Shown here in pieces: positions 1 through 5,608 of a DNA stretch of 5,608 nt. The translations under genes and the position numbers were made by a program. Source of the DNA: Bacteroidota bacterium (lineage in GTDB: Bacteria; Bacteroidota; Bacteroidia; Flavobacteriales; Schleiferiaceae); the NCBI GenBank assembly GCA_005786915.1, contig SYCM01000104.1, positions 1-5,608 on the forward strand, given 5' to 3'. The notes beneath the pieces were generated by a model. The model was not told the origin of the DNA, did not search any database, and saw nothing but the letters and a program-made list of their open reading frames with translations. The stretch's first letter is position 1. Each line of letters starts with the position of its first letter.

Positions 1-1013
1 GACTTGGTCGAGCTGATGTTAAGACGGTAGGCGTGTTCTCCGACTACCTCTTTGATGGCCTTGGTTTCGGCGATGTCGCCGAGCGGCGTAGAGGTTCCGT
101 GTACGTTGACGTAGTCGATGTCTTCGGGGGTCAGCCCGGCGTCTTCTATGGCGTTACGCATCACGTTGCGGGCACCTAATCCTTCGGGGTGCGGCGCGGT
201 CAGGTGATGGGCGTCGGCCGACAGTCCGCCTCCGACGAGCTCGGCGTATATTCGGGCTCCGCGCGCTTTGGCGTGTTCGTACTCTTCGAGCACCAGGGCG
301 GCTGCACCCTCGCCGAGCACAAAACCGTCACGGTCTTGGTCAAAGGGCCGCGAGGCCGTGGCGCAGTCGTCGTTTCGTGTCGATAGGGCGTGCATGGCGT
401 TGAATCCACCAATTCCGCCCGGCGAAACTGCGGCTTCAGAGCCACCAGTGATTATGGCGTCGGCTTTTCCCAAGCGAATCAGCATCAGCCCGTCAATTAC
501 CGCGTTGGTCGATGACGCGCAGGCCGAAACGGTGGTGTAGTTCGGACCTCGGTACCCGTACTTCATCGAAATGTAGCCGCCGCAGATGTCGGCGATCATT
601 TTGGGGATGAAGAAGGGGTTAAAGCGCGGGTTTTCGCCTTCCTTGAAGTAGTTGCCAAATTCTTCGGTAAAGGTATCGAGGCCGCCAATCCCCGAACCCC
701 AAATGACGCCGATGCGGTCTTTATTGGGGTTCGAGGCTTCAAGTCCGGAATCCGTGACAGCCTCCTCAGCGGCGATGAGCCCGAGGTGCGTGCAGCGGTC
801 CATGCGGCGCGATTCCTTGCGTTCGATGAAGTCTTCGACGTTGAGGTCTTTGACCTCGCAAGCGAACTGCGTTTTGAATTTGGACGCGTCAAAGCGGGTA
901 ATCGGACCCGCCCCGCTGCGGCCCTCAAGGAGGGCCGCCCAAAATGCGGGAGCGGTGTTTCCGATCGGGGTCAGGGCGCCAAGGCCCGTGACTACGACAC
1001 GTTTGAGTTCCAT
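1..1013 (-). CDS. fabF: 3-oxoacyl-ACP synthase II (KAS II), C-terminus cut by window start
   Basis: FabF is the elongating beta-ketoacyl-ACP synthase: it condenses malonyl-ACP with an acyl-ACP in cytosolic type II fatty acid synthesis. I read 337 complete codons from the ATG at 1011-1013 with no stop; the family is about 413 residues, so roughly 75 residues lie outside the window. The N-terminus has the family's VVVTGLGALTPIG. The nucleophile is Cys165 in TVSACASS, the first catalytic histidine is His305 in VHGTSTPLGD, and the conserved lysine is Lys337 in ISSTK, the last full codon. These sit two residues after Cys163, His303 and Lys335 of E. coli FabF; the second histidine (His340 there) is beyond the edge. 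The gene starts 9 bases after the acpP stop, so the two are surely cotranscribed. FabB is the main alternative, but the acpP neighbour and numbering favour FabF. Confidence 0.96.
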   Translation of the reverse strand, partial: MELKRVVVTGLGALTPIGNTAPAFWAALLEGRSGAGPITRFDASKFKTQFACEVKDLNVEDFIERKESRRMDRCTHLGLIAAEEAVTDSGLEASNPNKDRIGVIWGSGIGGLDTFTEEFGNYFKEGENPRFNPFFIPKMIADICGGYISMKYGYRGPNYTTVSACASSTNAVIDGLMLIRLGKADAIITGGSEAAVSPGGIGGFNAMHALSTRNDDCATASRPFDQDRDGFVLGEGAAALVLEEYEHAKARGARIYAELVGGGLSADAHHLTAPHPEGLGARNVMRNAIEDAGLTPEDIDYVNVHGTSTPLGDIAETKAIKEVVGEHAYRLNISSTK

Positions 1014-1022
1014 GTGCCGGAA

Positions 1023-1259
1023 TTAGGCCTTAGCGGCTACGATATAGTCAATCGCTTGACCTACCGTACCAATGCTTTCAGCTTGATCGTCAGGGATGTT
1101 GATGTCGAATTCTTTTTCGAACTCCATGATGAGCTCGACCGTATCCAATGAGTCCGCGCCCAGGTCGCCCGTGAAGGAGGCCTCGGTGGTTACTTCTGAC
1201 TCGGGAACTCCCAATTTGTCTACGATGATGCTTTTTACGCGTGCGGCGATATCGGACAT
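1023..1259 (-). CDS. acpP: Acyl carrier protein
   Basis: This is the small acidic carrier that holds growing acyl chains as thioesters on a 4'-phosphopantetheine arm during fatty acid synthesis, and also supplies acyl groups to lipid synthesis. The 78-residue product matches the usual ACP length (about 78). It has the attachment motif GADSLDTVEL with the modified serine at Ser37, the same position as in E. coli ACP counted with the initiator Met, followed by the acidic helix II (ELIMEFEKEF) that docks to partner enzymes. The reading frame stays open upstream to an ATG at 1320-1322, which would add 21 residues. I reject that start because ACPs begin at MSDIAARVK-like sequence and the extension would run through the intergenic promoter region. 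No clear Shine-Dalgarno precedes the ATG, which is usual in Bacteroidota. It leads a tight operon with fabF. Confidence 0.97.
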   Translation of the reverse strand: MSDIAARVKSIIVDKLGVPESEVTTEASFTGDLGADSLDTVELIMEFEKEFDINIPDDQAESIGTVGQAIDYIVAAKA

Positions 1260-1288
1260 AACCTGTGGTTTTGAGTTATTGATGGGTG

Positions 1289-1296
1289 CAAAGAAA
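1289..1296 (-). promoter_or_regulatory. Possible -7 element for acpP-fabF
   Basis: Read on the minus strand this is TTTCTTTG, one mismatch from the Bacteroidota -7 consensus TAnnTTTG. Its edge is 29 bases from the acpP ATG, so initiation some 7 bases downstream would leave a leader of roughly 20 AT-rich bases, which is reasonable for a highly expressed ACP gene. I see no good TTTG -33 box at the usual distance, so this is a weak call based on position and partial match. Confidence 0.3.
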
Positions 1297-1310
1297 AGCC
1301 AATCTTTGGA

Positions 1311-1339
1311 ATTGTGGTGCATTTCGCCCCCTACCTTTA
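1311..1339 (+). promoter_or_regulatory. Possible promoter for purN-rnhA
   Basis: ATTG at 1311-1314 could serve as the -33 box and TACCTTTA at 1332-1339 as the -7 box (consensus TAnnTTTG, last base differs), with a 17-base spacer. A second candidate -33 box, TTTG, is at 1305-1308 with a 23-base spacer. The -7 element ends only 4 bases before the GTG start of purN, so initiation at the normal distance would fall at or next to the start codon, giving a leaderless or nearly leaderless message. Confidence 0.4.
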
Positions 1340-1343
1340 GCCC

Positions 1344-1940
1344 GTGAATCCACCAAAAGTTGCAATTCTCGTTTCGGGCAGCGGCAGCAACGCCGTGTCG
1401 CTGCTGGATTTTTGGGCCAACGGCGCGGTTGAGGCCGTCGGAATTTGGACCAACCGCCGTACCGCCGGAATTTGGAATCGCAACCTTGACGTGCCGTTAG
1501 CGCACTTTGTTCCGGGGGCGGACGACGAAGGCCTGCTCCAGCAATGGCGATCTGAAGGCGTGGGCGCGCTGGTGCTGGCGGGCTACCTCAAGCCGATTCC
1601 GGCTTCGTGGATTCGCGACTTTGGCCCGCGCTGCTACAACATCCACCCGGCGCTGCTGCCGGCCTACGGCGGCCACGGAATGTACGGCCACCACATCCAC
1701 GAGGCGGTGGTGGCGGCGGGCGAATCGGAGTCGGGGCTAAGCATTCACCGGGTGACCGAGCACTACGATGAGGGCCCTGTGCTGTTTCAAATGCGCACGA
1801 AGCTGCGCCCCAACGACACGCCCGAGGAGCTCGCGGCACGCATCCTCAAGGGCGAACACTGGGCCTATCCGCGCGTGATCACGGCCGATTTACTCGGGAA
1901 TGAATTCCCCACCGAACTTCCTGAAGGGTGGTACAAGTAG
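1344..1940 (+). CDS. purN: Phosphoribosylglycinamide formyltransferase (GAR transformylase)
   Basis: PurN transfers a formyl group from 10-formyltetrahydrofolate to glycinamide ribonucleotide, the third step of de novo purine synthesis, in the cytosol. The 198-residue product is close to the 212 of E. coli PurN. The phosphate-binding loop SGSGSN is at residues 11-16. The catalytic set is Asn99 and His101 in YNIHPALLP and Asp142 in HYDEGPVL, matching Asn106, His108 and Asp144 of E. coli. The loop after the catalytic histidine, AYGGHGMYGHHIHEAV, has the GG-x-GMYG form I associate with Bacteroidota PurN. The start is GTG; no in-frame ATG is available before the conserved strand KVAILVSG, so GTG 1344-1346 is well supported. 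No Shine-Dalgarno is evident. The 3' end overlaps rnhA by 13 bases in another frame, implying cotranscription. Confidence 0.95.
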   Translation: MNPPKVAILVSGSGSNAVSLLDFWANGAVEAVGIWTNRRTAGIWNRNLDVPLAHFVPGADDEGLLQQWRSEGVGALVLAGYLKPIPASWIRDFGPRCYNIHPALLPAYGGHGMYGHHIHEAVVAAGESESGLSIHRVTEHYDEGPVLFQMRTKLRPNDTPEELAARILKGEHWAYPRVITADLLGNEFPTELPEGWYK

Positions 1941-2374
1941 ACCTCTTCACCGACGGTGCCGCCAAAGGCAATCCGGGTCCTGGGGGCTACGGCACGATTC
2001 TGCGCAGCGGCGACCACGAAAAAGAACTGAGCGGCGGGTTTTACCACACCACCAACAACCGAATGGAGCTCATGGCGGTCATCGTCGGACTGGAGGCGCT
2101 CAAGTCGAGCTGTCAGGTCCGCGTGGTGAGCGACAGCAAGTACGTCGTCGACGCCTTCAACGCGCGCTGGATTGAAGGCTGGAAGCGCCGTGGCTGGGCC
2201 AAAGTCAAGAACCCCGACCTCTGGAAGCGCCTGCTCAAGGCCATGGAGCCCCACCGCGTTCAGTTTGAATGGATCAAGGGCCACAACGACCACCCTGAAA
2301 ACGAGCGCTGCGACCGCTTGGCGGTGGCGGCCTCATTGATGCCGACTGAACAAGACTATGGCTTTCAGCCTTAG
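1928..2374 (+). CDS. rnhA: Ribonuclease HI
   Basis: RNase HI cuts the RNA strand of RNA:DNA hybrids, removing R-loops and primer remnants. The 148 residues are near the E. coli length of 155. The four metal-binding carboxylates are visible: Asp9 in LFTDGAAKGNPGPGG, Glu47 in TNNRMELMAV, Asp69 in VVSDSKYVVDA and Asp129 in NERCDRLA, with the mobile-loop histidine His119 in WIKGHNDHPEN. The basic handle that grips the hybrid (WIEGWKRRGW onward, about residues 81-100) is present, so this is the standard HI type, probably active. The start is GTG 1928-1930 inside the end of purN, preceded by GAAGG; the next residues VQVDLFTDG begin the first beta strand, leaving no room for a later start. The 13-base overlap suggests translational coupling to purN. 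Confidence 0.95.
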   Translation: MVQVDLFTDGAAKGNPGPGGYGTILRSGDHEKELSGGFYHTTNNRMELMAVIVGLEALKSSCQVRVVSDSKYVVDAFNARWIEGWKRRGWAKVKNPDLWKRLLKAMEPHRVQFEWIKGHNDHPENERCDRLAVAASLMPTEQDYGFQP

Positions 2375-2381
2375 CGAGCGG

Positions 2382-2399
2382 CTAGTAACTAGCTACTAG
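2382..2399. repeat. CTAG-rich inverted repeat at the convergent gene junction
   Basis: CTAGTA (2382-2387) and TACTAG (2394-2399) are exact inverted copies around a 6-base loop. The whole 18 bases match their own reverse complement at 16 positions. It includes the GH3 stop codon and lies 7 bases past the rnhA stop. It could form a short RNA hairpin, but the 6-bp stem is AT-rich and the following T run is only three bases, so as an intrinsic terminator it is weak. No better terminator is visible for either operon. Confidence 0.4.
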
Positions 2400-3881
2400 T
2401 TTGTCGGCCACGCTTCGGTCGTTCATCAAGCGCGGAACCTTGTTTTGTCCGCCCAGCTTGCCGACCGACTTCATGTAGGTGATGAAGGCGTCGTTGGGCA
2501 GCGCGCGCAGCACGCAGTGGCGCAGGATTCCGCCCGAAATCAAATCTTGGTAGTACACGTTTTTGGCCTGAAGGGCGCGGTCCACGGTCGCGGTGAAGGC
2601 CTCGAGGTCGGCCGGGGCCTCGTCGAAGGCCACAAACCACTCGTGGTAGGGCAGACCGCCCTCGGCGGGATTCACTTGCGGGGCGACGGTGAATTCGCGG
2701 ACCGTTCCGCCGTGCGCGGCGACGGCCTGCTTGAGGGCGTACTCAACTTCAGAACCGATGACGTGTTCGCCAAACGCCGAAATGAAGTGCTTGATGCGGC
2801 CGGTCACGCGAATGCGGAAGGGCGCCGTGGACACGAACTCGACCGTGTCGCCGATGCTGTAGCCCCACAGGCCGGCGTTGGTGTGCATGATCAGGGCGTA
2901 GTTGACGCCGGTCTGCACCTCGGCGAGGCTGAGGCGGGGCGGATTTTCGTCAAAAAAGCGGTCGGCCGGAATGAACTCGTAGTAGATGCCGTTGTTGAGC
3001 AGCAGCAGCAAATCCTGGCTGTCGGGCTGGTCCTGGTAGGCGATGAAGCCTTCAGACGCGGGGTAGGTTTGGACGATGGGCACCTTGCGTCCGAAGAGCT
3101 CTTCAAAGCGGGCACGGTAGGGCTCAAAGGCGACTCCGCCCGTGACAAAGAGGTCGAGGGTGGGGAACACCTCGCCGATGCTCGACTTGCCGCTCACCTC
3201 GAGAAGGCGCTCGAAGTACATCTGCACCCAGGGCGGAATTCCCGAAATGATGGACATTGGGGCGTGCACCGTTTCGCGCACAATGGCCTCGACTTTTTCT
3301 TCCCAATCTTCGATGCAGTTGGTGTTCCAGGTGGGCTTGCGGTTCTTTTGGAGGTAGGAGGGCACGAAGTGGGCCGTGATTCCGCTCAACCGGCCCGTGG
3401 GAATGCCGTTTTTGTCTTCGAGTACGGGGCTCCCTTGCAAAAAGATCATGTTGCCGTTGACCATGCGACTCTGGCCGGTGGCGTGCATGTGGGCGAAAAG
3501 GGCGTTGCGGGCCGACGAAATGTGGTAGGGCACCGATTCTTTGGTCAGCGGGATGTATTTGGCGCCCGAGGTGGTTCCGCTCGTTTTGGCGAAGTAGGTG
3601 GGGCGGCCGGGCCACAAAATGCCGGACTCGCCCGCCACGACGCGGTCGATGTAGGGGCGAAGCGCTTCGTAGTCGCGCACGGGAACGGCTTGAACGAGGT
3701 CCTGGTGGCTGCGCACGTCCGCGAAGCGGTGGTCGCGGCCAAAGGCGGTTGCAGCGGCCGTGGCCGTGAGGTGCTCGAGGGTGCGCTGCTGGGTTTCAAA
3801 GGGCTTGGTCGCCCAAGCGCGGGTTTGGCGGTCAACTATGGCGGCCCACTGGACCGCGGCAAATTCTTTAATCGTTTTCAT
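2382..3881 (-). CDS. GH3-family acyl-adenylating protein, substrate unknown
   Basis: This is a full-length bacterial member of the GH3 (auxin-responsive promoter) family, 499 residues. Plant members use ATP to activate acids such as jasmonate or indole-acetate as acyl-adenylates and join them to amino acids; the role of Bacteroidota members is not known to me, so only the adenylation chemistry is inferred. The ATP-binding signature TSGTTSGAKYIPLT starts at residue 100, a second adenylate-contact motif YPASEG is at 273-278, GYSIGDTVEF at 340-349, and the hinge to the mobile C-terminal domain, GRIKHFISAFGEHV, at 361-374. The C-terminal GKLGGQNKVPRL (about 475-486) is typical of the family. No signal peptide or membrane span, so cytosolic. 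It starts 6 bases after the stop of the M23-like gene upstream and is probably cotranscribed with it. Confidence 0.9.
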   Translation of the reverse strand: MKTIKEFAAVQWAAIVDRQTRAWATKPFETQQRTLEHLTATAAATAFGRDHRFADVRSHQDLVQAVPVRDYEALRPYIDRVVAGESGILWPGRPTYFAKTSGTTSGAKYIPLTKESVPYHISSARNALFAHMHATGQSRMVNGNMIFLQGSPVLEDKNGIPTGRLSGITAHFVPSYLQKNRKPTWNTNCIEDWEEKVEAIVRETVHAPMSIISGIPPWVQMYFERLLEVSGKSSIGEVFPTLDLFVTGGVAFEPYRARFEELFGRKVPIVQTYPASEGFIAYQDQPDSQDLLLLLNNGIYYEFIPADRFFDENPPRLSLAEVQTGVNYALIMHTNAGLWGYSIGDTVEFVSTAPFRIRVTGRIKHFISAFGEHVIGSEVEYALKQAVAAHGGTVREFTVAPQVNPAEGGLPYHEWFVAFDEAPADLEAFTATVDRALQAKNVYYQDLISGGILRHCVLRALPNDAFITYMKSVGKLGGQNKVPRLMNDRSVADKLVASY

Positions 3882-3887
3882 GCGGAC

Positions 3888-4742
3888 TTATTTGCGGTAT
3901 CCGAGCTCTTGGGCGGCGTTGATGGGCCGACCGTGGATCCAAATCTCGACTTGGAACGGAAGGGGATTTTCAGGGTCCTGTTCGAGCAGTCGGCCGAGCA
4001 CTTCGCCTTTGCGAAGGCCTGAACCGACCCGCGTCTTCACGCGGCTGAGGCCAATGTAGCGGCTGATTCGGTCTTCGGCGTGGTGCACGGTTACGGAATA
4101 CCCTAGGGAGTTCGTCCCCTCAATGGCAAGGACGGTACCGTCTTCCACCGCCACGACGTCGGAGGGCCGAAGGGCGTCAATCACCAGGCCGTAGCGCCCC
4201 TGCGCCGGGTTGGCACTGCGCAGCACGAGCCCGGCGACCGGCTGCAGCATTTCGGTGGGCTTGGGCGCGGCGGCTTCGCGGGCTTCTACCTCTTCGCGGA
4301 GCTTGCGTTCGCGCTCGCTGGCCTTCAGGCGTTCCGCCGACCAGCCGGGCGGAGGCGTGGCCGCGCTCGTCATCGTGTCGGGCGGAAGGGATCCGCCCAC
4401 CATAAACTGAATGTGCTGGATGAACTGCTCCTGGTAGGCCACCAAGTCGACCAAGGAGTCGGTTACCGCGTTGAGCTTCACGGCATCGCGCCGAAGCGCG
4501 GTGCTCGAATACCCGGGAATGTACTCGCGAAGCGGTGTGTAGGCGATCAAAAACGTGGTGGAGACGATCAAAAAAAGCACCGATCCGCCCACGGCGAGAA
4601 ACACGTTGCGCCGGTTGAGCACCATGGAAAACCGCTCTTCAAACGACGACTCGTCGAGCAAAACCAAGCGGTAGCGGTGCCGCCACTTGGCCAGCCAGTG
4701 CTGAAAAACCTCCTTGCGGGTGCGTCGGGCAGACTTCTTCAC
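3888..4742 (-). CDS. Membrane-anchored LytM/M23-like protein with degenerate active site
   Basis: This 284-residue protein has a basic N-terminal tail (about 1-45, including YRLVLLDESSFEERFS), one membrane span at about 47-68, a probable short coiled linker rich in E, K and A (about 136-158), and a C-terminal LytM/M23 fold at about 166-278 that would face the periplasm. The fold is recognisable from DVVAVEDGTVLAI, GYSVTVHH, VGSGLRKGEVLG and EIWIHGRPINAAQ. The zinc site is gone: HxGxD reads RYGLV (183-187), the YxHL histidine is Gly231, and HLHFELW reads PFQVEIW (262-268). It is therefore probably not a peptidase, but a scaffold or regulator of cell-wall hydrolases as EnvC/NlpD-type LytM proteins are. 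The start is GTG at 4740-4742; no ATG precedes the conserved tail. Cotranscribed with the GH3 gene and divergent from the SprE/PorW-like gene. Confidence 0.82.
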   Translation of the reverse strand: MKKSARRTRKEVFQHWLAKWRHRYRLVLLDESSFEERFSMVLNRRNVFLAVGGSVLFLIVSTTFLIAYTPLREYIPGYSSTALRRDAVKLNAVTDSLVDLVAYQEQFIQHIQFMVGGSLPPDTMTSAATPPPGWSAERLKASERERKLREEVEAREAAAPKPTEMLQPVAGLVLRSANPAQGRYGLVIDALRPSDVVAVEDGTVLAIEGTNSLGYSVTVHHAEDRISRYIGLSRVKTRVGSGLRKGEVLGRLLEQDPENPLPFQVEIWIHGRPINAAQELGYRK

Positions 4743-4747
4743 AACTT

Positions 4748-4755
4748 CAAAGGTA
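4748..4755 (-). promoter_or_regulatory. Candidate -7 element for the M23-like/GH3 operon
   Basis: On the minus strand this reads TACCTTTG, a full match to the Bacteroidota -7 consensus TAnnTTTG. Only five bases (AAGTT) separate it from the GTG start at 4742, so transcription would begin at about the start codon. No convincing -33 TTTG is seen 17-23 bases upstream. If this is not the promoter, the true one must lie further into the divergent gap. Confidence 0.45.
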
Positions 4756-4790
4756 GCAGAATCGGTCGAGCGTCGCCCGCGCGAAGGCCA

Positions 4791-4798
4791 TAACTTTG
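4791..4798 (+). promoter_or_regulatory. Candidate -7 element for the SprE/PorW-like gene
   Basis: TAACTTTG is a full match to the Bacteroidota -7 consensus TAnnTTTG. It ends 22 bases before the ATG at 4821, so a start site about 7 bases further on would give a leader near 15 bases, normal for this phylum. The -33 region (about 4765-4771) is GC-rich without TTTG, so an activator or alternative sigma factor may be involved. Confidence 0.55.
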
Positions 4799-4820
4799 GA
4801 CCTTCTACGTTAGGTACCGA

Positions 4821-5608
4821 ATGCGTTCACTCCTCCTTATTCGCTGGTTCGCCGTTGGGGCGCTGGCCGCGGCGACCCTTGCGGGCTGCAGCCGCGAAAA
4901 GGACCGTTGGCTCAACCGGGCCTACCACCGAACGACGGCGCGGTTTAATCCGCTCTACAACGGCCAAGTGGCCTACGACCAAGCCCTTTTAGAGCAGAAG
5001 GACGCGCACCGCGACGACTTCACCCAGCTGATCTCGGTCGACGACTGGGAGCGGGCCAAGCTCAATGCCCCGGCCTACACCAAGGCCAAGCGGGCCGTAG
5101 AAAAAGCCAACAAGGCCATTCGGGAGCACAGCATGGTGTTCAAGGGCAAGCAAGCGAATCCGGCCGTCTTTGACGCCTACCTGCTGATGGCGCGCGCCCA
5201 AATGCTGATGGGCCTCGACGCGCCGGCCAGCGAGGCCTTGAGCACCGTAGCTCGCTTGAGCGGCCGCGGGGAGCAGCAGATCGAGGCCGAACTCGAGCGC
5301 ATCGAGCTCTTGGCCCGCCAAGGCAACGCCTCGTTGGCGGAGCCCCTGCTCTTTGAAGTGGACCGCAAGGGCGTGCCCGACAAGTGGCGCTATTGGGTGG
5401 CGCGCATTCGTTCGCGCATGGCCATCTCGGCCCAGGACTGGGCCAACGCCGCCGAATCCATGGCCCAAGCCGCCCAGGAGGCGCCCAAGGCTGACCTCCG
5501 GGCGCGCTATGCCTTTTTGGCAGCCCAGCTCTACGAAAAAGCCTCGGAGCCCGACCGCGCCCGGCGCATGTACGAGGCCTGCCTGAAGGCGCAGCCCCGC
5601 GACTACGC
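4821..5608 (+). CDS. sprE: SprE/PorW-like type IX secretion lipoprotein, C-terminus cut by window end
   Basis: SprE (Flavobacterium) / PorW (Porphyromonas) is an outer-membrane-associated lipoprotein needed for type IX secretion and, in gliders, for motility; PorW is reported to work with the PorK/PorN ring. I read 262 full codons from ATG 4821 to the window end; the family is about 800-900 residues, so most of it is missing. Residues 1-22 are a lipoprotein signal peptide with lipobox TLAGC and lipidated Cys23. The next stretch, SREKDRWLNRAYHRTTARFN then LYNG, and the later KANKAIREHSM and NPAVFDAYLL, match the N-terminal pattern I recall for this family. Helical TPR-like units follow at about 115-146, 189-220 and 226-259. 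The gene is absent as a long called frame only because both its ends are not in the window. Identification is by recalled motifs; a general TPR lipoprotein is the fallback. Confidence 0.8.
   Translation, partial: MRSLLLIRWFAVGALAAATLAGCSREKDRWLNRAYHRTTARFNPLYNGQVAYDQALLEQKDAHRDDFTQLISVDDWERAKLNAPAYTKAKRAVEKANKAIREHSMVFKGKQANPAVFDAYLLMARAQMLMGLDAPASEALSTVARLSGRGEQQIEAELERIELLARQGNASLAEPLLFEVDRKGVPDKWRYWVARIRSRMAISAQDWANAAESMAQAAQEAPKADLRARYAFLAAQLYEKASEPDRARRMYEACLKAQPRDY

Noticed and set aside
652..1151. Plus-strand frames of 121-124 codons across fabF and acpP.
   Set aside because: They lie opposite genes with complete catalytic motifs and have low-complexity, S/R/P/A-rich or mirrored compositions.
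1260..1322. An upstream in-frame extension of acpP starting at ATG 1320-1322.
   Set aside because: It would add 21 residues to a protein whose length and N-terminus are strongly conserved, and it would cover the region that must hold the promoters.
2445..4022. A 525-codon open frame on the plus strand, antisense to the GH3 gene and the end of the M23-like gene.
   Set aside because: The minus strand encodes proteins with recognised family motifs throughout. The plus-strand product has a biased composition rich in G, V, A and R with no domain I recognise, as expected when a GC-rich codon pattern suppresses stops on the opposite strand.
4989..5468. A 159-codon minus-strand frame under the SprE/PorW-like gene.
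   Set aside because: The plus strand carries the lipobox, the family's N-terminal pattern and TPR-like helices. The minus frame shows no motif and is a shadow.
1..5608. A search by eye for CRISPR repeats, insertion sequences, tRNA or rRNA genes, phage genes, toxin-antitoxin or defence systems.
   Set aside because: Nearly all bases are covered by six recognisable genes and there is no direct repeat array, transposase or RNA gene. The only gaps are 84, 78 and fewer than 10 bases long.

Overview
This window looks like a chromosomal segment from a GC-rich member of the Bacteroidota, probably Flavobacteriales-like. Three things point there: a SprE/PorW-type lipoprotein, which belongs to the type IX secretion/gliding apparatus confined to that phylum; GG-rich loop features in PurN typical of the phylum; and TAnnTTTG-type -7 promoter elements with almost no Shine-Dalgarno sequences. 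The taxonomic call is inferred from gene content. No 16S or other marker is present.

Left block (1-2374): acpP and fabF run leftward as a fatty-acid synthesis pair, with fabF cut by the window start. Divergent from them, purN (purine synthesis) and rnhA (RNase HI) run rightward and overlap by 13 bases. The 84-base gap between acpP and purN (1260-1343) must hold both promoters. As I recall, this purN/rnhA next to acpP/fabF order is common in Bacteroidota.

Right block (2382-5608): a membrane-anchored LytM/M23-like protein and a GH3-family protein run leftward as a tight two-gene unit. The SprE/PorW-like lipoprotein gene runs rightward from a 78-base divergent promoter region (4743-4820) and is cut by the window end. 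The two blocks meet tail to tail: rnhA and the GH3 gene stop only 7 bases apart, over a small CTAG-rich inverted repeat.

Most of the window is housekeeping. I found no CRISPR array, mobile element, tRNA, rRNA or phage gene, and no evidence of a new defence or biosynthetic system. The best leads are: the M23-like protein has lost every metal ligand and so is probably a non-enzymatic cell-wall factor; it sits head to head with a type IX secretion gene; and two genes with GTG starts have a -7-like element only about 5 bases upstream, which would give leaderless or nearly leaderless mRNAs.
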